Shown: in pieces, positions 8,728 through 15,338 of the stretch
Numbering within the stretch: the stretch's first letter is position 1
How the letters are laid out: every line of letters starts with the position of its first letter
Assembly (NCBI GenBank): GCA_016283605.1
Contig: JAEENF010000135.1
Location: 1-23,768 of the forward strand
Reading direction: 5' to 3'
DNA from: Prevotella sp.
GTDB taxonomy: Bacteria; Bacteroidota; Bacteroidia; Bacteroidales; Bacteroidaceae
DNA length: 23,768 nucleotides
The notes under the pieces: model-generated
What the model was told of the DNA's origin: nothing
Database searches by the model: none
Seen by the model: the letters and a program-made list of their open reading frames with translations, nothing else
Made by a program: the position numbers and the translations under genes

Positions 8728-8818
8728 TTTTAACCTAATTATTTTAAAAAAATCGAGCAAAATTGCACAATTAAGTCAATTTGTGTAAAAAACAAACGCA
8801 TATTTCCGCCTTTTTGCG

Positions 8819-8826
8819 TACTTTTG
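8819..8826 (+). promoter_or_regulatory. -7 box of the DUF4861-like gene
   Basis: TACTTTTG lies 28 bases before the start codon and matches TAnnTTTG. No TTTG at the usual -33 distance is seen. It diverges from the promoter of the GldB-like gene. Confidence 0.7.
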
Positions 8827-8854
8827 TAGTCTACTAAGACAAAGCGTATAAAAT

Positions 8855-10069
8855 ATGAGAAAAGTTCTTTCCATAGCCCTGCTGACATTTTTTTCAGCAG
8901 CCCTGGCACAGCAGACGATTACCGTCAGCGTGAGCAATCCATCGAAGTCGGCACGTACAGACGAACCGGTAGTGATTAATCTTTCAAACTATGGCATCAT
9001 TCAGTCGGCTCTGGTCACCACCGATGGTCGGGAGATACCCTGTCAGTTAGACGATCTTAACCAGGATGATGTCTACGATGAAGTCTGTTTCTTGGCAGAC
9101 TTAAAAGGTATGGAAAAGAAACAGTATCAAGTGATACTCTACACAGAGGGCGAACCTCGCAGCTACCCAGCCCGTGTCTTTGCAGAGATGCTGATGCGAA
9201 ACGACAAGGTGAAGGAGAAGAACAAGCACAACAACTTCATTGAATCTATCACCGCCCGTGGTGACTGTGCCTATTCCTACAACCTGCAGCACCATCACGG
9301 TGTAGACTTCGAGAGCGAATTAAATGGCATCCGAATCTACTTTGACCAGAGACAGACACTGGATCTGTACGGAAAGTTCCAGAAACGTCTAGAACTCCAA
9401 GCCACACAGTTCTACACCTCCAACGAACAAAAGGCCGCGGGCTATGGCGACGATGTACTATGGGTGGGCAACACCTTTGGTCTCGGCGCCTTCCGTGGAT
9501 GGAACGGCAAAGAGCCGACCATGATTGATCCAGTTCGCTCACGTACCCAGCGTGTCATCTCTTACGGTCCGCTTCGCACCATTGTCGAAATCTTCGATCG
9601 TGGCTGGCAAGCCATAGAGGGAAAGCCCAAACTGAACATGACCCTCCGCTACACTCAGTATGCAGGTCATAGAGATACAGATGTTGATGTCTTCTTCAAT
9701 CGTCCTGTCGCAGACTATCCATTCTCAACAGGTATCATCAACGTCAAGAACTCTGTAGAGTACTCTGACAAGAAAGGACTGAGAGCATGTTGGGGTACCG
9801 ACTGGCCATCCAGCGACACCATCAACTTCAAACGTGAGACCGTGGGACTTGGTATCTGCATCCCTCTGAAATATGTGAAAAGCGAAGAGCCAGCCAACAA
9901 GGACAACTATGCTTTTGTCGTTGGCACAGCTGACAACCACTTACAATATAAGGTCATATATTGCTCCGACAATGAGAACTTCGGCTATCATTCCGCCAAG
10001 GAGTGGTTTGACTTCTTGAAAGGATGGAAAAAAGAGGTTGCCGACAAGCCGATTACGGTAGCATACTAA
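8855..10069 (+). CDS. Secreted DUF4861-like protein of unknown function
   Basis: The 404-residue protein has a clear signal peptide (1-18, cleavage probably after ALA before QQTITV). The mature part starts with a beta-rich region containing NPSKSARTDEPVVINL and LDDLNQDDVYDEVCF, then a long segment with GYGDDVLWVGNTFGLGAF and YGPLRTIVEIFDRGW. This pattern recalls the DUF4861 family found mainly in Bacteroidota, often near carbohydrate-degrading genes; that is memory, not a search. No catalytic residues can be named. No SusC/SusD or glycoside hydrolase gene is adjacent, so a polysaccharide role is unsupported here. The last 17 bases overlap the end of the converging glycosyltransferase gene. 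Confidence 0.8.
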   Translation: MRKVLSIALLTFFSAALAQQTITVSVSNPSKSARTDEPVVINLSNYGIIQSALVTTDGREIPCQLDDLNQDDVYDEVCFLADLKGMEKKQYQVILYTEGEPRSYPARVFAEMLMRNDKVKEKNKHNNFIESITARGDCAYSYNLQHHHGVDFESELNGIRIYFDQRQTLDLYGKFQKRLELQATQFYTSNEQKAAGYGDDVLWVGNTFGLGAFRGWNGKEPTMIDPVRSRTQRVISYGPLRTIVEIFDRGWQAIEGKPKLNMTLRYTQYAGHRDTDVDVFFNRPVADYPFSTGIINVKNSVEYSDKKGLRACWGTDWPSSDTINFKRETVGLGICIPLKYVKSEEPANKDNYAFVVGTADNHLQYKVIYCSDNENFGYHSAKEWFDFLKGWKKEVADKPITVAY

Positions 10070-11072
10070 ACTGCTTTCGTCCTTTCACGTAATACTGCCA
10101 GAGCAAGGAAAAGTTTCTTCGCTCTGGTATTTGTTTTGTAGCACGACCTTCTTGTATGGCTTTACGGTCAGCTTCAAAGTCCTTCCGCCAGTGCTTAAAA
10201 GCCCTTCTTGCCTTAAAGACGGCCTTGAAATCACCTACATTACGCTTTAAGATCAACATCTCCCAGGCAGCCAGATAGTCGAGCCACCAACGCCAGCGCA
10301 TGACGGACTTCAAGTCCTCTTCAGGCAGGCACTTATAGAGCATCGTCAGATTATTGCGGAAATTCAGGAAGGTCTTCATCGGATTACCCTTGGGTAATGT
10401 GCCACCTCCCACATGATAGATATAGCTCTCTGGCAGACAGACAATCCTCCGACCTCTGATACGCAGTCGCCAACACAAGTCGATCTCTTCATTATGTGCA
10501 AAGAAACGGCCATCAAGTCCCCCGACAGCCCAATAGTCCTTTGAGCGTATCATCAATGCTGCGCCCGTCGCCCAAAACACATCCGTCTGATAGTCATACT
10601 GGCCACCATCACGCTCCACCGTTTCAAAGAGGCGTCCACGACAGAAAGGATATCCATATCTGTCGAGGAATCCCCCACTCGCTCCTGCATATTCAAACAT
10701 GTCCTTGTCGAAAATACTCAGCAATTTAGGCTGGCAAGCAGCAATATCCTGATGGGAGTCCAACAGCTCTATCATGGGTGTCAGCCAATGATGTGTCACC
10801 TCGATATCCGAATTCAGCAAAAGATAGTATTCTGCATCAATCTGATGCAGCGCCTTATTATAGCCCTCGGCAAATCCCCAGTTTATTCCCAACTCAATCA
10901 GTCGGACCCCTGGGAAATGTGCACGAAGCATAGACAATGAGCCATCCGTCGATGCATTGTCTGCCACATATACCGTTGCCTCATCCTTAGAATACTGCAA
11001 CACTGAGGGCAGGTACTCACTGAGCATCTTACTGCCGTTCCAGTTCAATATGACGATAGCGACCTTTTCCAT
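10053..11072 (-). CDS. Family 2 glycosyltransferase (rhamnosyltransferase-like)
   Basis: A cytoplasmic-face glycosyltransferase with a GT-A fold. From the ATG at 11072 it has 339 residues and opens with EKVAIVILNWNG, typical of the WbbL-like GT2 group. It then has VADNASTDGS (nucleotide-sugar binding), LLLNSDIEV (the DxD-like Asp motif, here NSD) and FWATGAALMIR with FFAHNEEIDLCWRLR, the acceptor-side ED motif. The donor sugar and acceptor cannot be told; cell-surface glycans are usual. An ATG at 11084 would add four residues (MYAR) and is also possible. It follows mtaB by only a few bases, so the two are probably cotranscribed, although the functions seem unrelated. Its 3' end overlaps the DUF4861-like gene on the other strand by 17 bases. 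Confidence 0.93.
   Translation of the reverse strand: MEKVAIVILNWNGSKMLSEYLPSVLQYSKDEATVYVADNASTDGSLSMLRAHFPGVRLIELGINWGFAEGYNKALHQIDAEYYLLLNSDIEVTHHWLTPMIELLDSHQDIAACQPKLLSIFDKDMFEYAGASGGFLDRYGYPFCRGRLFETVERDGGQYDYQTDVFWATGAALMIRSKDYWAVGGLDGRFFAHNEEIDLCWRLRIRGRRIVCLPESYIYHVGGGTLPKGNPMKTFLNFRNNLTMLYKCLPEEDLKSVMRWRWWLDYLAAWEMLILKRNVGDFKAVFKARRAFKHWRKDFEADRKAIQEGRATKQIPERRNFSLLWQYYVKGRKQFSMLP
10098..10140 (+). terminator. Possible terminator of the DUF4861-like gene
   Basis: CCAGAGC (10098-10104) pairs with GCTCTGG (10121-10127). The 16 bases between can partly pair as well, and TATTTGTTTTG follows on the plus strand. It lies 29 bases beyond the stop, inside the opposing glycosyltransferase coding sequence. 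The stem is imperfect, so this is tentative. Confidence 0.45.
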
Positions 11073-11087
11073 ACGCGCGTACATTAT

Positions 11088-12416
11088 TTATATTATCTCA
11101 CACTTCAAGGCTTGTCTATCAGGTGTCAGTTCTCCAAGTCTGACCCTTACAATATGGTTGTCGAGTGTGGCATCAGCCTTTTGTGCCGGTAACTCCACAC
11201 GAATATAATTTTTGGTAAAGCCATGCATCGCCTTCCCCCGGGGTGCCTTTTCAAAAAGCACCTCTGCCTCATGAGCTATATGCTTCATATAAAAGGTTTC
11301 TGTCTTCTGGTCCGACAATTCGAGCAGACGTTTCGAACGCAATTTCTTATCCTTGTCACTCACCACGTAGGGAATGCTCAATGCCGATGTGCCTGGCCGT
11401 TCAGAATAGGGAAACACATGGAGCTGCGTCACGTCAAGCGCTTTCAGGAACTCGTATGTCTCCTCGAAACATTCTGGCGTCTCTCCACGACAACCCACCA
11501 TGACATCGACACCGATGAAAGCATCCGGCATCACAGCCTTGATTCTGTGAATTTTATCAGCAAACAACTGAGCATCATAATGTCTGTGCATCAGTTTTAA
11601 TACTGTATCACTGCCACTCTGTAGTGGTATATGAAAATGCGGCATGAATGCCCTGCTCTGCGCACAATAGTCAATCAATTCATCCGACAGCAGATCGGGT
11701 TCAAGTGAACTGATCCTATAACGGCAGATGCCTTCCACAGCATCGAGGGCTTTCACAAGATCCAAGAACTGCTCACCCGTTGTCTTGCCAAAGTCACCAA
11801 TATTCACACCCGTCAGTACAATCTCTTTTCCTCCCTCTTGCGCTGCTTCCTCGGCCTGCATTACTAATGATGCAATAGTCGGATTCCTCGAAAAACCTCT
11901 CGCATATGGGATTGTACAATATGTACAGAAATAGTCACAACCGTCCTGAACCTTCAGGAAATAGCGCGTTCTGTTGCCACGCGAACAGGATGGTGCAAAA
12001 GTTTTTATATCTTTAGTCTTGACAGAAAAGAACTTCTGGCTGTCCTTCCCTGTCCATGCATCTGACAGAAACTGTATCAAATTTGCTTTCTCATTTGAAC
12101 CTAACACAAGGTCAACCCCATCTATTTTGCTCACCTCCTCAGCTTCTAGCTGTGCATAACATCCCGTTACCACAACAAAGGCATCAGGATGCTGTCGCAC
12201 CATTCTTCGGATTGCCTGACGACACTTCTGATCGGCCACCTCAGTCACAGAACAGGTATTGACCAGACAGATGTCCGCCGTCTCCCCTCTCTGAACTGTT
12301 CGGACACCCAACTCCTGAAGCATCTTTCCAAAGGTGGAAGTCTCGGAAAAGTTCAACTTACATCCAAGCGTAAAATATGCAGCCGTTTTGCCCTGAAAGG
12401 CCGAAGTGTCTATCAT
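11088..12416 (-). CDS. mtaB: tRNA t6A37 methylthiotransferase MtaB
   Basis: MtaB is a radical-SAM enzyme that adds a methylthio group to N6-threonylcarbamoyladenosine at position 37 of tRNAs reading ANN codons, giving ms2t6A. The 442-residue length fits. The N-terminal UPF0004 domain supplies C19, C55 and C86 for the auxiliary [4Fe-4S] cluster. The radical-SAM motif is C160-x3-C164-x2-C167 in GCDYFCTYCTIPYARG. A TRAM-like RNA-binding tail occupies about the last 65 residues. LGCKLNFSE and SLEPDLLS separate MtaB from MiaB and RimO. The ATG at 12416 is placed by a promoter box at 12454-12461. The glycosyltransferase gene follows directly. Confidence 0.95.
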   Translation of the reverse strand: MIDTSAFQGKTAAYFTLGCKLNFSETSTFGKMLQELGVRTVQRGETADICLVNTCSVTEVADQKCRQAIRRMVRQHPDAFVVVTGCYAQLEAEEVSKIDGVDLVLGSNEKANLIQFLSDAWTGKDSQKFFSVKTKDIKTFAPSCSRGNRTRYFLKVQDGCDYFCTYCTIPYARGFSRNPTIASLVMQAEEAAQEGGKEIVLTGVNIGDFGKTTGEQFLDLVKALDAVEGICRYRISSLEPDLLSDELIDYCAQSRAFMPHFHIPLQSGSDTVLKLMHRHYDAQLFADKIHRIKAVMPDAFIGVDVMVGCRGETPECFEETYEFLKALDVTQLHVFPYSERPGTSALSIPYVVSDKDKKLRSKRLLELSDQKTETFYMKHIAHEAEVLFEKAPRGKAMHGFTKNYIRVELPAQKADATLDNHIVRVRLGELTPDRQALKCEII

Positions 12417-12453
12417 CTTATACTATCCCTTTTATTTAATATGTTTGCGAGCA

Positions 12454-12461
12454 CAAAGGTA
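12454..12461 (-). promoter_or_regulatory. -7 box of mtaB
   Basis: TACCTTTG on the minus strand lies 37 bases before the start codon. A partial -33 TTG lies 21 bases further upstream (12483-12485). Confidence 0.75.
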
Positions 12462-12629
12462 CTACTTTTTTCTCAAAATCATCAATTTTTAGCAATATTT
12501 CGTGTTTGTGCAAATTTGCATGAAATTTTAACATTTCATAATCAATTGATTTACAGCGATTTGCGAAAAAGTTACAAAAACTACCTAAAAAAAAACAAAA
12601 AAAATGATACAACCTATTAAAAAAATGCA

Positions 12630-12637
12630 TAACTTTG
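12630..12637 (+). promoter_or_regulatory. -7 box of the small lipoprotein gene
   Basis: TAACTTTG, preceded by a very A/T-rich stretch (12560-12628), lies 52 bases before the ATG. No TTTG -33 box is seen. The predicted leader is about 46 bases. Confidence 0.7.
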
Positions 12638-12689
12638 CAGCGTTTTAATAAACAAATGATTGTTTTACAGATTTAAAAGCATTAGAAAA

Positions 12690-12866
12690 ATGAAGAAATT
12701 AGTATTTATGTTCGTAGCTGTTGCAGCTATCTCTTTCGCATCTTGTGGCAATCAGGCTCAGCAGGCTCCTGCTCAGGACACTGACTCTATCGAGGAGGTT
12801 GTTGATAGCGTAGTTGACAGCGTTGCTGTTGATTCTGCTGCTGCTGATTCTACAGTTGCTGAGTAA
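12690..12866 (+). CDS. Small acidic lipoprotein of unknown function
   Basis: The 58-residue protein begins MKKLVFMFVA and has a lipobox ending FASC (Cys19), so after cleavage only about 40 residues remain. The mature part is rich in Asp, Ser, Val and Ala, with VDSV/VDSA repeats, and carries a strong negative charge. It has no Lys or Arg after residue 3. A TTG at 12660 in frame would add ten residues, but the ATG directly precedes the signal peptide and is preferred. It has its own promoter and terminator. Codons are unusually T-ending (GCT, GTT, GAT) compared with neighbours, which suggests high expression. Such short acidic lipoproteins are common in Prevotella; no function is known to me. 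Confidence 0.82.
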   Translation: MKKLVFMFVAVAAISFASCGNQAQQAPAQDTDSIEEVVDSVVDSVAVDSAAADSTVAE

Positions 12867-12900
12867 TTAGTTGCATTTACGAACTAATTGAGAGAAAAGA

Positions 12901-12935
12901 AGACCGCGGGACGAGAGTCCAGCGGTCTTTCTATT
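12901..12935 (+). terminator. Terminator of the small lipoprotein gene
   Basis: AGACCGC (12901-12907) pairs with GCGGTCT (12922-12928). An inner stem GGAC/GTCC closes a GAGA tetraloop, with one G/A mismatch between the two stems. TTTCTATTTT follows on the plus strand. It begins about 34 bases after the stop codon. Confidence 0.88.
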
Positions 12936-12984
12936 TTAGGGAGAGGAAATACATCCACTCCCTTTTTTCGTTCGTTTGATCATA

Positions 12985-13013
12985 CAAAAATCCCGAGGGG
13001 GAAACCCTCGGGA
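12985..13013 (-). terminator. Terminator of the rpsF-rpsR-rplI operon
   Basis: A perfect 9-bp stem, TCCCGAGGG (12991-12999) against CCCTCGGGA (13005-13013), has a 5-base loop. On the minus strand it is followed by TTTTTG, so it ends the ribosomal operon about 75 bases after the rplI stop. Confidence 0.9.
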
Positions 13014-13089
13014 CACTGTTGTCATAATAAATAATGATGCCTTACAGCAGTGATTAATTATTAATTGTTTTGATTTAAAATAGACTTGA

Positions 13090-13689
13090 TTAAGCCTCAG
13101 CGGGTGCCTCCTCTACGGGAGCAGCATCGAGAGCCTCGAGAACCTCTGCCTCATCAGCAGCCTCCTCAGCCTCAGCGGCAGCAGCCTTAGCATCAGCAGC
13201 AGCGCGGATAGCTTCCTCAGCGTCGGCAGCAGCCTTCAGCTCAGCGGCGTTCTCAGCAACCACCTTCACAGGAATCTCAACGATCACCTCCTTGTGGTAG
13301 TGAACGAGAGCCACGTAGTCGCCAATCTTTTTGGCATCCTTCATGGTGATGATCTTACGATCAACCTCCTTACCCAACTTAGCGAGAGCCTCAGCCACCT
13401 GAGCAGCACCTACAGAACCGTAGAGCTGGCCAGTAGCGCTCACCTTGGCAGCAATCTCGAGAGCCACACCATTGAGCACAGCAGCCTTCTCCTCAGCAGC
13501 GGCCTTCTGGGCTGCCAACTTATGAGCCTGCTGCTTCAGGTTCTCAGCAAGAATCTTCTTGGCCATCGGCGATGCAATCACGCCCTTACCCTGAGGGATG
13601 AGGTAGTTACGACCGTAGCCAGACTTTACATTCACAATATCGTTCTTAAAACCCAGACCGATAATATCTTCTTTCAGAATAATTTCCAT
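13090..13689 (-). CDS. rplI: 50S ribosomal protein bL9 with long acidic/Ala-rich tail
   Basis: bL9 binds 23S rRNA near the base of the L1 stalk and helps keep the reading frame. The N-terminal domain is canonical (EIILKEDIIGLGFKNDIVNVK, then the GYGRNYLIPQG loop at about 24-34), followed by the long connecting helix and a C-terminal domain ending near residue 145. The protein is 199 residues against about 150 usual. The extra 50 residues are almost only Ala, Glu and Asp, with a few Lys/Arg, and end in a PVEEAPAEA segment. Last gene of rpsF-rpsR-rplI, 18 bases after rpsR. Confidence 0.96.
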   Translation of the reverse strand: MEIILKEDIIGLGFKNDIVNVKSGYGRNYLIPQGKGVIASPMAKKILAENLKQQAHKLAAQKAAAEEKAAVLNGVALEIAAKVSATGQLYGSVGAAQVAEALAKLGKEVDRKIITMKDAKKIGDYVALVHYHKEVIVEIPVKVVAENAAELKAAADAEEAIRAAADAKAAAAEAEEAADEAEVLEALDAAPVEEAPAEA

Positions 13690-13707
13690 ACTTGCGTCCT
13701 CCTTGTT

Positions 13708-13974
13708 TTACTTCATCAAATCGGTTACGTAAGGCAGCAGAGCAATCTGGCGGGCACGCTTCACGGCCTGAGCCACACGACGCTGATACTTCAGAGATGT
13801 TCCAGTGATACGACGGGGAAGAATCTTACCCTGTTCGTTGAGGAACTTCTTAAGGAACTCGGGATCCTTATAATCAATGTACTTAATACCACTCTTCTTG
13901 AAGCGGCAGTACTTCTTCTTCTTCGTGTCGATAGAAGGAGCGTTCAAATAACGGATTTCTGTCTCCTGTGCCAT
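13708..13974 (-). CDS. rpsR: 30S ribosomal protein bS18
   Basis: bS18 pairs with bS6 on the 30S platform and contacts the central domain of 16S rRNA. The 88-residue protein contains the family core: YCRFKKSG (about 22-29), LKKFLNEQGKILPRR (about 41-55) and TGTSLKYQRRVAQAVKRARQ (58-77). The ATG is 2 bases from the rpsF stop, so the S6 and S18 genes are translationally coupled, matching their 1:1 complex. Confidence 0.97.
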   Translation of the reverse strand: MAQETEIRYLNAPSIDTKKKKYCRFKKSGIKYIDYKDPEFLKKFLNEQGKILPRRITGTSLKYQRRVAQAVKRARQIALLPYVTDLMK

Positions 13975-13976
13975 AA

Positions 13977-14324
13977 TTAAGCCTCCTCTGTTTTTGCGCC
14001 AAGCTTGTTGCGACGCTTCTCAGCGTACTCTACAGCATACTTGTCGAGTTTAACTGTCTGGAAACGAATCACTTTCTCATCACGACGGAAAGCTGTCTCC
14101 AAAGTCTTGATCACTTCTGGCTCAGCCTTGAACTCTACCAGGCAGTAGAAACCTGTAGACTTCTTCTGAATAGCATAAGCCATCTTCTTCAATCCCCAGG
14201 CCTCTTCACTAATAATCTCTGCACCTTTATCGGTGAGGACTTTCTTGAATTTTGCGGCCGTTTCCTTCATCTGTTCATCAGATAAAACGGGAGTTAAAAT
14301 GAAAACGGTTTCGTATTGATTCAT
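13977..14324 (-). CDS. rpsF: 30S ribosomal protein bS6
   Basis: bS6 is a platform protein that binds 16S rRNA as a dimer with bS18. The 115-residue protein has the typical opening NQYETVFILTPVLSDEQ and the RFQTVKLDKYAVEYAEKRR C-terminal region. First gene of rpsF-rpsR-rplI; ssb or priB, found inside the E. coli operon, is absent. The promoter box is at 14371-14378. Confidence 0.96.
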   Translation of the reverse strand: MNQYETVFILTPVLSDEQMKETAAKFKKVLTDKGAEIISEEAWGLKKMAYAIQKKSTGFYCLVEFKAEPEVIKTLETAFRRDEKVIRFQTVKLDKYAVEYAEKRRNKLGAKTEEA

Positions 14325-14370
14325 ACTGAATTAATAATGTTTATAAATGTTATTTTGCAAAATGCGGGTG

Positions 14371-14378
14371 CAAAGGTA
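14371..14378 (-). promoter_or_regulatory. -7 box of the rpsF operon
   Basis: TACCTTTG on the minus strand lies 47 bases before the rpsF start, leaving a leader of about 40 bases. No TTTG is found at -33. Instead the upstream side holds the 7-base repeats at 14389-14416. Confidence 0.75.
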
Positions 14379-14388
14379 CTAATTTTAG

Positions 14389-14416
14389 TTGAGAGTGGAT
14401 TGTGGATAGCGGATAG
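14389..14416. repeat. Degenerate 7-base tandem repeat, four units
   Basis: Four successive 7-base units end in GAG, TTG, TAG and TAG; the two clearest are TGGATAG and CGGATAG. The period is exactly 7. They lie in the gap between the small membrane protein gene and rpsF, just upstream of the rpsF promoter. The units resemble those inside the GH2 gene at 19951-19987. Confidence 0.55.
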
Positions 14417-14438
14417 TTACTACCACTTTTAATATTAT

Positions 14439-14609
14439 TTAATACTTTTCACCTGATTTTGCGAGCTTTACATGCAAAACCACACCTATTATAATAAGTA
14501 AGAGTCCCAGAAGCAGCACAAGATTATTTGATGTCCACCCCACTAGGAAACCGACCAGCAAAAGAAGGGCGCCAGTAGAAACCAGCGCCACTCCTGAAAA
14601 TCGTTTCAT
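14439..14609 (-). CDS. Small two-helix membrane protein, end of two-component operon
   Basis: The 56-residue protein starts at the ATG at 14609, one base after the stop codon of the response regulator gene. It has two predicted membrane helices: about 5-24 (VALVSTGALLLLVGFLVGW) and 29-47 (NLVLLLGLLLIIIGVVLHV), with a short polar turn and a basic C-terminus. Longer starts inside the regulator reading frame were rejected because they would add a charged, non-hydrophobic leader. The tight spacing indicates translational coupling. Function is not recognised; by position it could be a small accessory or modulator of the histidine kinase, which is inference only. Confidence 0.72.
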   Translation of the reverse strand: MKRFSGVALVSTGALLLLVGFLVGWTSNNLVLLLGLLLIIIGVVLHVKLAKSGEKY

Positions 14610-14610
14610 A

Positions 14611-15312
14611 CTATTCATTATCATCCGGAGTAATGAGTTTGTAGCCCTTACCGTGGATATTGATGATCTCAATCTTCGGGTCATCTTTCAAATGCTTACG
14701 TAACTTGGTGATATAGACATCCATCGAACGGGCATTGAAATAGTTATCGTCAATCCAAATGGTCTTCAATGCGAAGTCGCGCTGCAAAATCTCATTGGCA
14801 TGACTACAGAGCAGGGCCAACAACTCATTTTCCTTGGTGGTCAACTTACGCTGCTCCTCACCGATGCAGAGCAGTTGTTTCTGCGTATCAAAGGTGAACT
14901 GTCCGATATGATATACCGTAGATTCCTTGCTCTTCTTACCCTTGGTGCGACGCATAATAGCTTCAATACGGAATACGAGTTCTTCCATAGAGAAAGGCTT
15001 GGTAATATAGTCATCAGCACCGATCTTAAAGCCTTCCAAGATGTCCTCCTTCAATGTTTTAGCAGTCAGGAAGATGATGGGCACGTCGACATTCGACGAG
15101 CGAATCTCCTGTGCCATCGTGAATCCGTCTTTCTTCGGCATCATCACGTCGAGCACACAGATGTCAAACTTGTTCTTCAGGAAGGCTTTGTAGCCAGCCT
15201 CACCGTCAGCACAGAGTTCTGTTGCATAGCCCTTGGCCTGCAGATACTCACGAAGCAGCATTCCGAGGTTCTCATCGTCCTCGCAAAGCAAGATTTTCAG
15301 TTTGTCGTCCAT
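14611..15312 (-). CDS. OmpR-family response regulator (RprY-like)
   Basis: The 233-residue regulator has a receiver domain (about 5-120) with phospho-acceptor D55, acidic pocket E11/D12/D13, T83 and K105. A winged-helix DNA-binding domain (about 135-228) follows, with the recognition helix near ARSMDVYITKLRKHL and wing GKGYKLI. The closest type in Bacteroidales is RprY, partner of the RprX kinase, known from Bacteroides and Porphyromonas in connection with envelope and oxidative stress. The start is 26 bases after the kinase stop. Paired-kinase assignment is firm by operon; the RprY name is by similarity of layout and sequence from memory. Confidence 0.94.
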   Translation of the reverse strand: MDDKLKILLCEDDENLGMLLREYLQAKGYATELCADGEAGYKAFLKNKFDICVLDVMMPKKDGFTMAQEIRSSNVDVPIIFLTAKTLKEDILEGFKIGADDYITKPFSMEELVFRIEAIMRRTKGKKSKESTVYHIGQFTFDTQKQLLCIGEEQRKLTTKENELLALLCSHANEILQRDFALKTIWIDDNYFNARSMDVYITKLRKHLKDDPKIEIINIHGKGYKLITPDDNE

Positions 15313-15338
15313 AATCGTTATTATTTAAATTGTTAATA

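Noticed and set aside
13001..13080. Possible small RNA or leader between the two terminators after the small lipoprotein gene
   Set aside because: There is only the minus-strand terminator and A/T-rich spacer, with no promoter box or conserved structure that I can support.
13294..13980. Plus-strand frame of 228 codons across rplI and rpsR
   Set aside because: Antisense to two ribosomal protein genes; its Leu/Ser-rich content follows from the Ala/Glu-rich complement.
14325..14370. Possible S6:S18 autoregulatory RNA leader of rpsF
   Set aside because: The 40-base leader has a CCCGC but no stem that would present the CCG bulge and loop of the known motif. A covariance-model search would be decisive.
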